DNA of 21,176 bases from Paulinella micropora. Lineage: Eukaryota; Cercozoa; Imbricatea; Euglyphida. The notes beneath the pieces were generated by a model, which saw nothing but the letters and a program-made list of their open reading frames with translations, made no database searches and was not told the origin of the DNA. Where the stretch lies: positions 568,421-589,596 of the forward strand of contig BJOX01000315.1 of the NCBI GenBank assembly GCA_009731375.1, given 5' to 3'. A program made the position numbers and the translations under genes. Positions 8,339 through 21,112 of the stretch are shown here, piece after piece (the first letter of the stretch is position 1; each line of letters starts with the position of its first letter).

Positions 8339-8377
<39 letters not shown>

Positions 8378-8450
8378 GAGAGAGAGCGTGTGTGTGCGTG
8401 TGTGTGTGCGTGTGTGTGCGTGTGTGTGCGTGTGTGTGTGCGTGTGTGCG

Positions 8451-8513
<63 letters not shown>

Positions 8514-8531
8514 NNNNNNNNNNNNNNNNNN
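8339..8531. repeat. (GA)n, (TG)n with CG interruptions, poly-T, then gap
   Basis: GA repeats (8339-8386) pass into a GTGTGTGC-type tract (to about 8466), then about 47 T and 18 N (8514-8531). The whole stretch is low complexity and poorly assembled. Confidence 0.95.
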
Positions 8532-8613
8532 ACCATCAGAAACAACAGCAACATACAAACATGCATACAAACAGCCACAGCGCTTACCGCCAGTCTCGCA
8601 AGCTAACCGGGCC

Positions 8614-9041
8614 AAGAAACGCGAAGCACCTGGTTCGGGCTACAGCAGGCAGACAGATAGATATCTCTATCTCTCTCTTTCTCTCTATCTCTCTCTTTCT
8701 AGCACCTGGTTCGGGCTACAGCAGGCAGACAGATAGACAGATAGATATCTCTATCTCTCTCTTTCTCTCTATCTCTCTCTTTCTCTCTATGTATATTAGG
8801 AAAGCCCGATACCCAGTCGCCGATTGGCGGCGGGGTGGAATGGATTCCTATGTCCTCGGATATGCAGAGCTGATAGACCAAACATATGTATATTGGGAAA
8901 TGCAAAGCACCTGGTTCGGGCTACAATAGGCAGATATATAGATCTCTCTATCTTTCTATCTTTCTCTCTATCTCTCTATCTCTCTATCTATCTATGTATA
9001 TAAGAAAACGCGAAGCACCTGGTTCGGGCTACAGTAGGCAG

Positions 9042-9112
<71 letters not shown>

Positions 9113-9141
9113 CATCTATCTATCTATCTATCTCTCTCCCT

Positions 9142-9199
<58 letters not shown>

Positions 9200-9357
9200 A
9201 TCTATCTATGTATGTTAGGAAACGCAAAGCACCTGGTTCAGCTACAGCAGGCAGATATATAGATCTATCTATCTATGGTTCGGGCTACAGTAGGCAGATA
9301 TATAGATCTCTCTATCTATCTCTCTATCTCTCTATCTCTCTATCTATGTATATTACC
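8614..9357 (+). repeat. CT-rich minisatellite with a GCACCTGGTTCGGGCTACAG module
   Basis: A module of about 40 bp (AAACGCGAAGCACCTGGTTC, then GGGCTACAGCAGGCAGA) occurs at about 8614, 8701, 8896, 9003, 9216 and, lacking its 5' part, 9277. Copies are separated by CTAT, CTCT and TTTCTCTC tracts of different length. The module ends in CAGA(TA)GATAT, into which the simple repeat opens. An unrelated 85-bp fragment (8803-8887) is embedded between copies 2 and 3. No function is recognised. Confidence 0.85.
8803..8887 (+). repeat. 85-bp dispersed fragment, copy 1
   Basis: This fragment (AGCCCGATACCCAG through GATAGACCAAACATAT) recurs at 20609-20693 at equal length with about nine substitutions. Both copies end at exactly the same base, after which simple repeat begins. 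Confidence 0.85.
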
Positions 9358-9745
9358 ACGGTAGGTAGGTAGGTAGGTAGGTGGACAGATAGTGTAGATA
9401 GAGGGTAGGTAGGTAGGTGGATAGTAGTGTAGATAGAGGGTAGGTAGGTAGGTGGACAGATAGTGTAGATAGAGGGTAGGTATAGGTGGATAGATAGTGT
9501 AGATAGAGGGTAGGTAGGTAGGTAGGTGGATACGTAGTGTAGATAGAGAGTAGGTAGGTAGGTAGGTGGATAGATAGTGTAGATAGAGGGTAGGTAGGTA
9601 GGTGGACATATAGTGTAGATAGAGGGTAGGTAGGTAGGTGGATAGATAGTGTAGATAGAGGGTAGGTAGGTAGGTGGATAGATAGTGTAGATAGAGGGTA
9701 GGTAGGTAGGTGGATAGATAGTGTAGATAGAGGGTAGGTAGGTAG
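9358..9745 (+). repeat. 36-bp minisatellite, about 10 copies
   Basis: The unit is GTGTAGATAGAGGGTAGGTA followed by GGTAGGTGGATAGATA. Copies start near 9392, 9427, 9463, 9497, 9537, 9577, 9613, 9649, 9685 and 9721; the last four are exactly 36 bp apart. Length changes in the earlier copies come from gain or loss of GGTA units. The same unit returns at 13290-13455 and 13640-13907. The long minus-strand frame (YLPTLYLHYLST) exists because the unit is a multiple of three without stops. Confidence 0.9.
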
Positions 9746-9800
9746 GATATCGGAGGACAGAGACCGTCGTTGGAAATTGGAAAGCAGGACAGAGGCTTTA

Positions 9801-9807
9801 GACAGAC

Positions 9808-9849
<42 letters not shown>

Positions 9850-9936
9850 GTAGGTTGGTAGGTAGGTAGATAGGTAGGTAGATAGGTAGATAGGTAGATA
9901 GATAGGTAGGTAGGTAGGTAGGTAGGTAGGTAGATA
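9801..9936. repeat. (GATA)n/(GGTA)n array
   Basis: GATA units change to mixed GGTA/GATA units and end at the 200-bp repeat. The short complex segment before it (9746-9800) shows no recognisable feature. Confidence 0.95.
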
Positions 9937-10136
9937 GATGAAATATCGACTTATGTCAGAAAAAAGGAGCTTCTGATTTCGTCAACCAGGAAGTCTGTGG
10001 GTAAAGTATTAACCCGATGCCCAGCTAAGCCGTGATGTTTGCACGGAAGGGACTGATACAGGCAATACCAAAGCTCCCTAGTACCAGGCGGGGCCAGGGC
10101 TCGTTCCATAAGCGCCCCTTGCAGAACGAGCTCCCA
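9937..10136 (+). repeat. 200-bp direct repeat, copy 1
   Basis: This copy starts GATGAAATATCGAC and ends GAACGAGCTCCCA. It is identical to 10482-10681 except for two substitutions that I could find (CTTATG/CTAATG and AAAGCTC/AAATCTC). It follows directly on a GATA/GGTA array. No protein match is recognised. It is probably part of a dispersed element, since a third, partial copy lies inverted at 21113-21176. Confidence 0.9.
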
Positions 10137-10481
10137 CCTCCATTACAGAGGGCCCAGTAAGCAGATGGAGTTTCGAGACTGTTCGACAGTCTAGTATAAA
10201 CCGACAGAGCACTGTGGGTTTTATTCCGGGCTCAACAAGCGAGAAAGGGCACCCTGAGGGAACAGGATTGTGCTTCCCGTCGCTATTTCGGCATGTGACT
10301 TATAGGCGTATGGCTAGGCACACATAAGGCACCCCACCACGGGCCCAGCACACCCACACCATCCCCTAATTCTCTGTCTGTCGACAGATGGCACCCATTT
10401 CAAAAAATCAAGCCCAAGAGAGGGTCAGTGACACCTCAAGTGGCCTTGGTTCACTCCGTAGGGTAAGTGATAAGATCAACT
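10137..10481 (+). other. 345-bp segment between the two 200-bp repeats
   Basis: This is GC-balanced complex sequence. It holds a short palindrome (CTGTCTGTCGACAGA near 10374) and a 30-codon open frame from the ATG at 10388 to a TGA inside copy 2, too short to call a gene. A splice-donor-like GTAAGT occurs at 10463-10468; its presence alone proves nothing. The last 25 bases also belong to the element, because they are conserved in the inverted copy at the window end. Confidence 0.6.
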
Positions 10482-10680
10482 GATGAAATATCGACTAATG
10501 TCAGAAAAAAGGAGCTTCTGATTTCGTCAACCAGGAAGTCTGTGGGTAAAGTATTAACCCGATGCCCAGCTAAGCCGTGATGTTTGCACGGAAGGGACTG
10601 ATACAGGCAATACCAAATCTCCCTAGTACCAGGCGGGGCCAGGGCTCGTTCCATAAGCGCCCCTTGCAGAACGAGCTCCC

Positions 10681-10681
<1 letters not shown>
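10482..10681 (+). repeat. 200-bp direct repeat, copy 2
   Basis: This is the same unit as 9937-10136 at an offset of 545 bp. It is followed abruptly by a GATA array at 10682, at the same base where copy 1 continues into the 345-bp segment. The pair may be two tandem periods of a 545-bp unit, the second truncated and capped by microsatellite. Confidence 0.9.
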
Positions 10682-10766
<85 letters not shown>

Positions 10767-10798
10767 GTAGGCAGATAGATAGGTAGGCAGATAGATAA

Positions 10799-10839
<41 letters not shown>

Positions 10840-10862
10840 CAGACAGATAGATAAATAGATAA

Positions 10863-10900
<38 letters not shown>

Positions 10901-10901
10901 G

Positions 10902-10942
<41 letters not shown>

Positions 10943-11027
10943 GTAGATAGATAGATAGATAGATAGATGGATAGATAGATAGATAGACCCACCCCGATGG
11001 CGATGGTGTTGACTGGTCTGCTAAGCG

Positions 11028-11096
<69 letters not shown>

Positions 11097-11177
11097 TACA
11101 TAGATACATAGGTAGATAGATAGACAGACCCCTTTTGCGATGGTGTTGACTGGTCTACTAACCGGATAGATAGATAT

Positions 11178-11235
<58 letters not shown>

Positions 11236-11372
11236 GGATAGATGGATAGATAGATAAATAGATAGATAGATAGATAGATAGATAGTAGATAGATAGATAG
11301 ATAGATGGATAGATAGATAGACCCACCCCTTTGGCGATGGTGTTGACTGGTCTACTAAGCGGATAGATAGAC

Positions 11373-11442
<70 letters not shown>

Positions 11443-11511
11443 GTAGATAGATACATAGGTAGATAGATAGACCCACCCCTATTGCGAAGGTGTTGACTGG
11501 TCTACTAAGCG

Positions 11512-11573
<62 letters not shown>

Positions 11574-11630
11574 CCCACCCCGATAGCGATGGTGTTGACT
11601 GGTCTACTTAGCGGATAGATAGATAGATAT

Positions 11631-11681
<51 letters not shown>

Positions 11682-11694
11682 TATAGATAGATAT

Positions 11695-11738
<44 letters not shown>

Positions 11739-11814
11739 GTAGATAGATGGGTAGGTAGATAGACCCAGCCCGATAGCGATGGTGTTGACTGGTCTACTTA
11801 GCGGATAGATAGAT

Positions 11815-11879
<65 letters not shown>

Positions 11880-11933
11880 CATAGATAGATAGACCGACCC
11901 CGATAGCGATGGTGTTGACTGGTCTACTTAGCG

Positions 11934-11994
<61 letters not shown>

Positions 11995-12062
11995 GTAGAT
12001 AGATAGACACACCCCTATTGCGATGGTGTTGACTGGTCTACTAAGCGGATAGATAGATAGAC

Positions 12063-12099
<37 letters not shown>

Positions 12100-12202
12100 T
12101 ATATATAGACAGATATATATAGATAGATAGATAGATACATAGGCAGGTAGATAGACCCACCCCGATAGCGATGGTGTTGACGGGTCTACTTAACGGATAG
12201 AC

Positions 12203-12245
<43 letters not shown>

Positions 12246-12337
12246 CAGATAGATAGGTAGGTAGATACATAGTAGATACAAAGGTAGGTAGATAGACCCA
12301 CCCCGATAGCGATGGTGTTGACTGGTCTACTTAACGG
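10682..12337 (+). repeat. Module-punctuated (GATA)n array: ten 43-bp modules
   Basis: A 43-bp module (GACCCACCCCGATAGCGATG, then GTGTTGACTGGTCTACTAAG, then CGG) occurs at about 10986, 11127, 11320, 11470, 11572, 11762, 11892, 12006, 12154 and 12295. Copies are separated by 60-160 bases of GATA with GACA, GATT, GGTA and GAAA variants. Variants group: early copies have CCCCTTTTGC or CCCCTATTGC with CTAAGCGG; later ones have CCCCGATAGC with CTTAGCGG or TTAACGG. The alternation of variants suggests local duplication of blocks. The reverse strand stays open through several modules ([12 protein letters not shown] between LSIY runs), but frame and spacing are not conserved, so no protein is inferred. 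Confidence 0.9.
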
Positions 12338-12391
12338 GTCCAGCTTGGCTCTCGCTACGATCTGATCAGGCTTGTTCTGGAAAAACCTAGA
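12338..12391 (+). repeat. GATCTGATCAGG module, copy 1
   Basis: GTCCAGCTTGGCTCTCGCTA, then CGATCTGATCAGGCTTGTTC, then TGGAAAAACCTAGAGATA. It continues directly from the tenth 43-bp module. The same module returns at 12971 and, in a diverged form, at 13168, 13456 and 13908. Confidence 0.85.
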
Positions 12392-12394
12392 GAT

Positions 12395-12970
<576 letters not shown>

Positions 12971-13990
12971 GTCCAGCTTTGCTCTCGCTACAATCTGATC
13001 AGGCTTGTTCTAGTAAAACCTAGATATAAGCGTAGAGATTCACCGTAGGTAGGTAGGTAGGTAGGTAGGTAGGTAGGTAGGTAGGTGGGTGTAGGTAGGT
13101 AGGTAGGTAGGTAGGTAGGTGGGTGGGTAGGTAGGTAGATAAAGGGTAGGTAGGTAGGTAAATAGGTTTTCGCACTAGCCATGATCTGATCAGGGTTACT
13201 CTGGAACAAATCTAGATAGAACATACATAGATAGGAAGGTAGGTAGGAAGGTAGGCAGGTAGGTAGGTAGGTAGGTAGGTAGAAGATTTAGGTAGGTAGG
13301 TGGATAGATAGTGTAGATAGAGGGTAGGTCGGTAGGTGGATAGATAGTGTAGATAGAGGGTAGGTAGGTAGGTGGATACATAATGTAGATAGAGGGTAGG
13401 TAGGTAGGTGGATAGATAATGTAGATAGAGGGTAGGTAGGTAGGTGGATAGATAGCTTCGCACTAGCCATGATCTGATCAGGATTATTCTGGAAAACAAC
13501 CTAGATAGAACATACATAGATAGGAAGGTAGGTAGGTAGGTAGGCAGGTAGGCAGGTAGGTAGATAAGTAGGTAGGTAGCTAGATAGATAGATTTAGGTA
13601 GGTAGGTGGATAGATAGGTAGCTAGATAGATAGATTTAGGTAGGTAGGTGGATAGATAGTGTAGATAGAGGGTAGGTAGGTAGGTGGATAGTGATGTAGA
13701 TAGAGGGTAGGTTAGGTGGATAGATAGTGTAGATAGAGGGTAGGTAGGTAGGTGGATAGATAATATAGATAGAGGGTAGGTGGGTAGGTGGATAGATAGT
13801 GTAGATAGAGGGTAGGTAGGTAGGTGGATAGATAGTGTAGATAGAGGGTAGGTAGGTAGGTGGATAGATAGTGTAGATAGAGGGTAGGTAGGTAGGTGGA
13901 TAGATAGCCTCGCACTAGCCATGATCTGATCACGGTTATTCTGGAAAAAAACGTAGATAGAACATACATAGATAGGAAGGTAGGAAGGTA
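12971..13990 (+). repeat. GTAG-rich block with GATCTGATCAGG modules and 36-bp units
   Basis: Modules containing ATCTGATCAGG and AAAACCTAGATA-like sequence lie at about 12971-13044, 13168-13230, 13456-13520 and 13908-13975. The last three share a left part, TCGCACTAGCCATGATCTGA, and a right part, GATAGAACATACATAGATAG. Between them are (GTAG)n runs and two further arrays of the 36-bp minisatellite (about 13290-13455 with four units, about 13640-13907 with seven). The order module, GTAG run, 36-bp array is repeated, so this is a higher-order repeat. No gene is present. Confidence 0.85.
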
Positions 13991-14032
13991 GGTAGGCAGG
14001 TAGGTAGGTGTAGGTAGGTAGGTAGGTAGTTA

Positions 14033-14043
14033 TTGTCTCTCTT

Positions 14044-14127
<84 letters not shown>

Positions 14128-14131
14128 CCTC

Positions 14132-14212
<81 letters not shown>
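14033..14212. repeat. (CT)n array
   Basis: About 180 bases of CT with TTTC and CCCT interruptions. Long frames (LSLS or RERE) are artefacts. Confidence 0.95.
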
Positions 14213-14213
<1 letters not shown>

Positions 14214-14258
14214 GATAGGTAGATAGACTATATCCACTTGCTGCCGCTAGCACTGTTT

Positions 14259-14458
14259 TGTAGGTAGGTAGATAGGTACAGGTAAACCGCAGGAAGATGG
14301 GTAGGCAGGTAGGTAGGTAGGTAGGCAGGGAGGCAGGTAGGTAGATAGGTAGGCAGGCAGGCAGGCAGGTAGGTAGATAGGTAGGCAGGCAGGCAGGCAG
14401 GTAGGTAGGTAGGTTGGCAGGTAGGTAGCTAGGTAGGTGGGTGGGTAGTGGCTAGATA
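14259..14458. repeat. (GTAG)n/(GGCA)n array
   Basis: Imperfect GTAG, GGCA and GATA units include a duplicated block of four GGCA units followed by GGTAGGTAGATAGGTA. A short related fragment, CTGCCGCTNGC, lies on each side (about 14240 and 14473), so the array may have expanded inside a duplicated element. Confidence 0.9.
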
Positions 14459-14518
14459 GCTGTGTACCATTTACTGCCGCTGGCGCTTTTGGGATTGCCA
14501 TCGCTCACTAGGTAGGCA

Positions 14519-14538
14519 CCTGCGAGGGAAAAAAAATT

Positions 14539-14572
<34 letters not shown>

Positions 14573-14573
14573 A

Positions 14574-14640
<67 letters not shown>

Positions 14641-14670
14641 NNNNNNNNNNCCTGCGAGGGAAAAAAAATT

Positions 14671-14704
<34 letters not shown>

Positions 14705-14725
14705 ACAAAAAAAAAAAAACAAAAA
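14519..14725. other. Duplicated sequence on both sides of a 10-N gap
   Basis: CCTGCGAGGGAAAAAAAATT followed by a TA run and TAACAAAA begins at 14519 and again at 14651, immediately after the gap at 14641-14650. The two copies are identical for at least 56 bases and both end in poly-A. This is best read as the same locus placed twice at a contig join, not as a biological duplication. Confidence 0.8.
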
Positions 14726-14789
14726 AAAAAACATACATACATACATGCATGAATACATCCAAAATCTGATTAGGGAAGCCCTCCTTATG

Positions 14790-14814
14790 CAACAACAACA
14801 ACAACAACAACAAC

Positions 14815-14880
<66 letters not shown>
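14790..14880. repeat. (CAA)n then (GA)n tract
   Basis: CAA triplets followed by GA dinucleotides. The Q-run and RE-run frames are artefacts. Confidence 0.95.
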
Positions 14881-14883
<3 letters not shown>

Positions 14884-14931
14884 ACCTTTGGCACTTGGGT
14901 CGTTCCAAAAGTTCTCCAAGGCAAGGTAGAT

Positions 14932-14934
14932 CTG

Positions 14935-14980
<46 letters not shown>

Positions 14981-15061
14981 TATAGATAGATAGATAGATA
15001 TATAGATAGATAGATAGACCGACATATAGATAGATAGAAGGCAGATAGATAGATAGAAGGC

Positions 15062-15103
<42 letters not shown>

Positions 15104-15243
15104 CAAGATAGCAAGATAGATAGATAGACCTAGACCAGAGATAGATAGATAAGTATTTAGATAGGTAGGTAGGAAGGTAGGTAGGTAAGTAAGTAGGTAG
15201 GTAGGTGGGTAGATGGATAGATAGATAGATAGATAGATAGATC

Positions 15244-15276
<33 letters not shown>
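14932..15276. repeat. (GATA)n/(GTAG)n array left of the fold-back element
   Basis: GATA array with TATA, GACC and GGCA variants. It includes a doubled AGATAGAAGGCAGATAGATA unit near 15030-15062 and a GTAG block at about 15162-15210. It ends at the left arm of the inverted repeat at 15277. Confidence 0.95.
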
Positions 15277-15595
15277 GTCTTGCAAGGAAAAATAGCTCCG
15301 AACGAGAATGGAAAGAGACGTAGATAGACAGATATATATATATACATATATATATATAATATTAAATATATATATATAATATTAAATATATATATATACA
15401 TATATACATATATATATAAATATAAAAGCATACTTGTGTGTATCCGTTCGCCCCCATGCTATCCATGTAATCCACACGTAAATAAAATAATACATACAAT
15501 TACATATATGCATATGCATATATAGTACATTTGTTTGAGTACACTTGAGTGTATCCGTTTGCTCCCATGCTATCAATGTAACTCAAAGCTGCTTT

Positions 15596-15633
<38 letters not shown>

Positions 15634-15743
15634 ATATATATATAAATGTATATGTATACACACATACATATATATATATATATATATCTGTCTATCTACG
15701 TCTCTTTCCATTTCTGGTTCGGAGCTATTTTTCCTTGCAAGAC
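15277..15743. mobile_element. Fold-back (inverted repeat) element where GATA flips to CTAT
   Basis: The left arm 15277-15345 (GTCTTGCAAGGAAAAATAGC, then TCCGAACGAGAATGG, then AAAGAGACGTAGATAGACAG) is the reverse complement of about 15675-15743. I found one substitution and one single-base indel in the complex part. The interior is TA-rich and carries an imperfect direct repeat (TATCCGTTCGCCCCCATGCT near 15441; TATCCGTTTGCTCCCATGCT near 15552). Outside the arms, GATA lies on the left and CTAT on the right, so the symmetry extends into the flanking microsatellites. There is no coding capacity. It could be a fold-back transposon, a palindrome formed by template switching, or an inverted duplication. 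Confidence 0.7.
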
Positions 15744-15746
15744 ATT

Positions 15747-16360
<614 letters not shown>

Positions 16361-16435
16361 AGAAAAAAAAAAAAAAAAAAAAAAAAAAGAAGAAGAAGAA
16401 GAAGAAGAAGAAGAAGAAGAAGAAGAAGATGTCGC

Positions 16436-16436
<1 letters not shown>
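16361..16436. repeat. Poly-A and (GAA)n tract after the gap
   Basis: About 26 A, then about 14 GAA/AAG triplets, then GATGTCGCG, where a GATA array starts. It could be the 3' end of a retroposon with its poly-A, but the body is hidden in the gap. Confidence 0.85.
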
Positions 16437-16484
<48 letters not shown>

Positions 16485-16503
16485 GTAGATAGGTACGTAG
16501 GTT

Positions 16504-16536
<33 letters not shown>

Positions 16537-16617
16537 GTAGATAGATAGGTAGATAGATAGGTAGATAGATAGATAGATAGATGGATAGATAGATGGATAG
16601 ATAGATGGATAGATAGG

Positions 16618-16657
<40 letters not shown>

Positions 16658-16720
16658 GGTACCGAAGCATCGTTGGCGAAGGAAACGATAGGTAGATGGA
16701 TAGGTAGGTAGGTAGGTAGG

Positions 16721-16764
<44 letters not shown>

Positions 16765-16781
16765 CAGATAGACAGACAGAC

Positions 16782-16847
<66 letters not shown>

Positions 16848-16852
16848 GTAGG

Positions 16853-16905
<53 letters not shown>

Positions 16906-16959
16906 CGAAGTACCGAAGCATCGTTGGCGAAGGAAATGATAGGTAGATAGATAGGTAGG

Positions 16960-16999
<40 letters not shown>

Positions 17000-17037
17000 C
17001 AGATAGATAGATAGACAGATAGACAGATAGACAGATA
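16437..17037. repeat. (GATA)n array with half-modules CCGAAGCATCGTTGGCGAAG
   Basis: A GATA array with GGTA, GATG and GACA variants. Two copies of a 29-bp half-module (GTACCGAAGCATCGTTGGCG, then AAGGAAANG) lie at 16659-16687 and 16910-16938. In both, GATA resumes directly after GGAAANGATAGG. Confidence 0.9.
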
Positions 17038-18616
<1,579 letters not shown>

Positions 18617-18643
18617 GCTTCGACAAAAATAGATAGATAATAA

Positions 18644-18675
<32 letters not shown>

Positions 18676-18689
18676 GTAGGTATAGGTAT

Positions 18690-18742
<53 letters not shown>

Positions 18743-18793
18743 AGGAAACGAGGTTTAAAGTGCGCTCCGCCTCGACAAAACTAGATAGATAGA

Positions 18794-18888
<95 letters not shown>

Positions 18889-18894
18889 ATCATA
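18617..18894. repeat. GATA segment bounded by module fragments, then a palindromic switch to CTAT
   Basis: A partial module (GCTTCGACAAAAATAG, 18617-18632) starts a GATA run. A fuller copy lies at 18741-18781 (GAAGGAAACGAGGTTTAAAG, then TGCGCTCCGCCTCGAC). GATAGATAGATATCTATCTA then makes a perfect palindrome centred at 18794/18795, and CTAT runs to about 18887. Confidence 0.9.
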
Positions 18895-19004
18895 GATATA
18901 GATATAGATTTAGATATAGTAAATCTATATCTAAATCTATATCTATATCTATATCTATATCTATATCTATATCTATATCTATATCTATATCTATATCTAT
19001 ATCT

Positions 19005-19058
<54 letters not shown>
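18888..19058. repeat. (CTATAT)n hexanucleotide array with a palindromic start, then (TA)n(TG)n
   Basis: ATAGATATAGATTTAGATAT is answered by ATATCTAAATCTATAT across AGTAAATCT, giving a palindrome at about 18888-18950. A hexanucleotide run follows (about 18936-19020), then TA and TG runs. Opposite-strand frames read RYRY or DIDI and are artefacts. Confidence 0.9.
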
Positions 19059-19079
19059 TTGGTTCGTGTACTTACGATC

Positions 19080-19810
<731 letters not shown>

Positions 19811-20608
19811 GTCCTGGGCATGACGGTAAACTGCATCCCGGAGTTGGACTCGACCCACTGGCACCTACAGCCTGGGGGTCGATCTATCTATCTCCTTCAG
19901 CCCTTCACCAGCTGTTTTTGCAGTCGCAGCTGGTGCAGCGTGACTGGCCAGGGCTGATGACTACCCTTCATCGGCCCTCGATACACTCTCAAACTGTTCG
20001 GGAAAGCCCTAAGAGCCTTCGATACCGCGGCCTGCGGGAAACCGCAAGGTGCAGCAGTCGAGGTAACGCTCGTCGGATGGTAAAAACTCGAAGGATATGG
20101 CCACGCAGGGAATAATGGGTAACCCGCAGCCAAGTCCCTTCTTGTCAGGCCAACCCCGCGCATGGCTCCTACTCGGTACGACTACCTCTGATTGGCTGCC
20201 TTGGACTGACTTGGTGTTCCGACGTGAGTTTAGTGACCAGTGGATATGGCAAATGGCCACTACTCTCGACGTCGGCCCACTTATGTCACCGCTGCAGCTG
20301 GCCCGGTAGTCCTCCGTCGCCACTACCCAGTGGTGTCCTGACAAATGGGAAAGGTTCAGAGACTAGACGGGAGTGGGATCTTCCTGTGTGCGGGTAGGCA
20401 CATAAGCAGGGAGATCTTAAGGTATAGTCCGGCCGCCGCGAAAGTGGTCGCCTTGGATGAAGCTCGAGGGTTGGTGTACCCCTCGGGCCCGAGCCTTGGC
20501 GGGGCACGTGATCACGGACACGTGTCTGGGTTGGTTCTACGGCCCTCTAGCCAGAGAGGGTTGTAGAACCTTCAGACTGCATACATTCTAAGCTTAGTGC
20601 TTCCTCCC
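19811..20608. other. GC-richer complex island, probable dispersed-repeat DNA, no gene recognised
   Basis: About 800 bases without simple repeats except a short CTAT intrusion at 19882-19893. Open frames on both strands reach about 70-110 codons but overlap in several frames, and none shows a motif I recognise. High GC with few stops explains them. A hairpin (GGTTCTACGGCCCTCT at 20533-20548 against AGAGAGGG..GTAGAACC to 20570) lies near the right end. The adjacent 85-bp fragment is dispersed, and GTAGAACCTTCAGACTGCAT recurs at 20992. I therefore think the island is part of a transposable element, perhaps a LINE untranslated region, but I cannot assign it. Confidence 0.5.
20533..20570. repeat. 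Hairpin near the end of the complex island
   Basis: GGTTCTAC pairs perfectly with GTAGAACC, and the inner GGCCCTCT pairs with AGAGAGGGTT apart from a bulge, around a short AGCC loop. There is no T-run, and in a metazoan it is not a bacterial-type terminator. It may be a structural part of a mobile element. Confidence 0.65.
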
Positions 20609-20690
20609 AGCCCGCTACCCAGCCTCCGTCTGGAGGCGGGGTGGAATGGATGCCTATGTCTTCGGATATGCAGAGATGATAGACCAAACA

Positions 20691-20693
<3 letters not shown>
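20609..20693 (+). repeat. 85-bp dispersed fragment, copy 2
   Basis: Equal in length to 8803-8887, with about nine substitutions clustered near the 5' part. CTAT begins exactly after ACCAAACATAT, where copy 1 continues GTATATT. Confidence 0.85.
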
Positions 20694-21012
<319 letters not shown>

Positions 21013-21050
21013 NNNNNNNNNNCATATGCTTGCGCAACCCTCCTCCTCTA

Positions 21051-21110
<60 letters not shown>
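21013..21110. other. 10-N gap followed by repeated spacer and (CTAT)n
   Basis: After ten N, the spacer TATGCTTGCGCAACCCTCCT returns (compare 20787) and then CTAT. Repeated sequence on both sides of the gap suggests a misjoin or an unmerged haplotype. Confidence 0.85.

Positions 21111-21112
<2 letters not shown>

Noticed and set aside
10463-10468. Splice donor GTAAGT after a 30-codon frame
   Set aside because: A six-base match is expected by chance, and there is no supporting acceptor, exon or conserved protein.
9937-10681. LTR retrotransposon with 200-bp LTRs
   Set aside because: The interior is only 345 bp and non-coding, no TG..CA ends or primer-binding site are seen, and the third copy shows that homology extends beyond the repeat boundary.
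10570-12301. Repeat protein with [12 protein letters not shown] modules between LSIY runs
   Set aside because: The modules are 43 bp (not a multiple of 3) with linkers of varying length, so frame is kept only in part. All residues derive from GATA repeat and a non-coding module.
10686-12337. CRISPR array (regular repeats with spacers)
   Set aside because: The 43-bp modules recur, but the sequence between them is low-complexity GATA of variable length, not unique spacers, and the context is eukaryotic.
19897-20566. Protein-coding exons in the GC-richer island (frames of 70-111 codons on both strands)
   Set aside because: Frames overlap on both strands, none shows a motif I recognise, and part of the sequence is repeated elsewhere in the window.
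20533-20570. Rho-independent terminator
   Set aside because: The hairpin lacks a T-run, and the window is clearly eukaryotic.
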